Of a stretch of DNA of 64,000 nt, positions 63,183-64,000 are shown in pieces. The notes under the pieces are model-generated. The model had not been told where the DNA came from and searched no databases. It saw nothing but the letters and a program-made list of their open reading frames with translations. Source of the DNA: an uncultured Elioraea sp. GTDB lineage: Bacteria; Pseudomonadota; Alphaproteobacteria; Acetobacterales; Acetobacteraceae. The DNA is taken from NCBI GenBank assembly GCA_937928775.1, contig CALFVI010000007.1, forward strand, positions 34,832 through 98,831. Direction: 5' to 3'. Position numbers and translations under genes: made by a program. The number at the start of each line of letters is the position of its first letter. Position 1 is the first letter of the stretch.

Positions 63183-64000
63183 ATGGGCCTTGCTGTCCTG
63201 TTGGGTGTCTTCGCGCTGGCGCTGGCAGCCGGGGTCCCTGTCTCGTTCGCGCTTGCGTGCGCCGCCTTGGCCGGGTTTTGGTGGGAGGAGTTGCCGCTCG
63301 CGGTCGCCTTCCAGCAGATGACGGCCGGGATGACGGTGTTCTCGCTGCTCGCCATCCCGTTCTTCATCCTGGCGGGCGAGATCATGCTGCACGGAGGGAT
63401 CGCCCGCCGTCTGATCGCGCTGGCCTCCGCCGCCGTGGGGCCGGTGCGCGGCGGCTTGGGCATCGTCAACGTTCTCGCCTCGATGCTGTTCGGCGGGATC
63501 TCGGGCTCGGCGGTGGCCGACACCTCGGCCCTCGGCTCCATCCTCATCCCTGCGATGCGGGAGAAGGGCTATGACGTCGACTATGCGGTGAACGTCACCG
63601 TCACATCCTCCATCGCTGGCGTACTCATTCCGCCCTCGCACAACATGATCCTCTACGCTCTGGCGGCGGGAGGCGGGGTCTCGGTCTCTGCCCTCTTCCT
63701 CGCCGGCGTGCTGCCGGGTGTGCTGATGTGCCTCTGCCTCGCAGCCGTCGCGTGGCACATCGGCGTGCGCCGCGGCTATGCCGGAGAGCCGTTTCCCGGG
63801 CTCCGCACGGTGGTGCGCGCGGCTGCCGATGCTCTGCCCGGCTTGATGACGGCGGTGATCATCCTTGGCGGAGTTCTGGGCGGGGTGTTCACCGTCACCG
63901 AGAGTGCCGCCGTAGGCGCAGCCTGGGCCATGTTCGCCACCACCCTGATCTATCGCGAGCTCGACATCGGGCGGTTTGCGCGCGCCGTCGCCTCCGCCGT
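63183..64000 (+). CDS. TRAP transporter large permease (DctM family), 3' end outside window
   Basis: The first 272 codons of a DctM permease (expected about 425). It starts MGLAVLLGVFALALAAGVPV at ATG 63183, 6 bp after the small permease, and shows IPFFILAGEIMLHGGIARRLI, GGISGSAVADTSALGSILIPAM and VLIPPSHNMILYALAAGG. The region up to the window edge is in frame with no lesion. Confidence 0.92.
   Translation, partial: MGLAVLLGVFALALAAGVPVSFALACAALAGFWWEELPLAVAFQQMTAGMTVFSLLAIPFFILAGEIMLHGGIARRLIALASAAVGPVRGGLGIVNVLASMLFGGISGSAVADTSALGSILIPAMREKGYDVDYAVNVTVTSSIAGVLIPPSHNMILYALAAGGGVSVSALFLAGVLPGVLMCLCLAAVAWHIGVRRGYAGEPFPGLRTVVRAAADALPGLMTAVIILGGVLGGVFTVTESAAVGAAWAMFATTLIYRELDIGRFARAVASA

Noticed and set aside
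1..64000. CRISPR arrays, tRNA or rRNA genes, insertion sequences
   Set aside because: I looked for regularly spaced repeats, tRNA T-loop sequences and transposase motifs and saw none that held up.

Overview
The window looks like chromosomal DNA from a high-GC alphaproteobacterium, most likely of the Acetobacteraceae/Rhodospirillales type. The clues are a mitochondrial-type complex I subunit (NDUFA12), a DUF2155 protein, a fused ThiS-ThiG protein, a complete ccoNOQP-ccoGHIS cluster, aroQ-accB-accC-aat in one operon, and very many TRAP and branched-chain amino acid type uptake systems. This placement comes from gene content, not from any database match. I saw no rRNA, tRNA or CRISPR array.

Layout. 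1-3.3 kb: the end of a DUF2075-type ATPase, then a TRAP transporter operon in which all three genes carry a lesion. 3.5-13.7 kb: the microaerobic respiration block. It has a CBS protein, a TauE/SafE-type membrane protein, a DUF2189 protein and the cbb3 oxidase with its copper and assembly factors, and a perfect FNR/FixK-type palindrome lies in front of ccoN. 13.8-17.2 kb: an intact TRAP operon and a RidA-like protein. 17.4-20.1 kb: a peptide-type ABC transporter with one intact permease gene; its other permease and its binding-protein gene are wrecked. 21.4-28.1 kb: the most striking part. It is an operon (minus strand) for an NrfD-type membrane subunit, a Tat-exported molybdopterin enzyme that keeps every known active-site residue of respiratory arsenate reductase ArrA, its four-cluster ferredoxin subunit ArrB, and a TorD-type chaperone. 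A separate four-cluster polyferredoxin gene converges on it. The operon is flanked by about 1.2 kb and 3.4 kb of DNA without recognisable genes, which suggests an acquired island.

31.6-42.2 kb is housekeeping: NDUFA12, MlaD, DUF2155, Aat, AccC/AccB/AroQ, a CNNM/CorC-type protein, ThiSG, a type III PLP decarboxylase, an esterase, and a photolyase-like protein whose two domains are in the reverse of the usual order. 42.3-49.7 kb: a complete Liv-type ABC transporter and another intact TRAP system. 49.8-54.7 kb: a possible D-glutamate catabolic module (DgcN, DgcA), a divergent M20 hydrolase and a frameshifted lactate-permease-family gene. 54.7-55.9 kb: a PuuD-type urate oxidase with its cytochrome c tail. 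56.4-61.4 kb: a second Liv-type cluster that is decaying (livF frameshift, deletion joining livH to livM), plus a multiply broken amidohydrolase. 61.7-64 kb: a fourth TRAP operon, cut by the window end.

Taken together, the window suggests a respiratory generalist that scavenges organic acids and amino acids, has a high-affinity oxidase and a possible arsenate-respiring branch, and is losing redundant transporters. Some single-base lesions next to G runs could be sequencing errors. The large livHM deletion and the many-lesioned peptide transporter cannot be explained that way.
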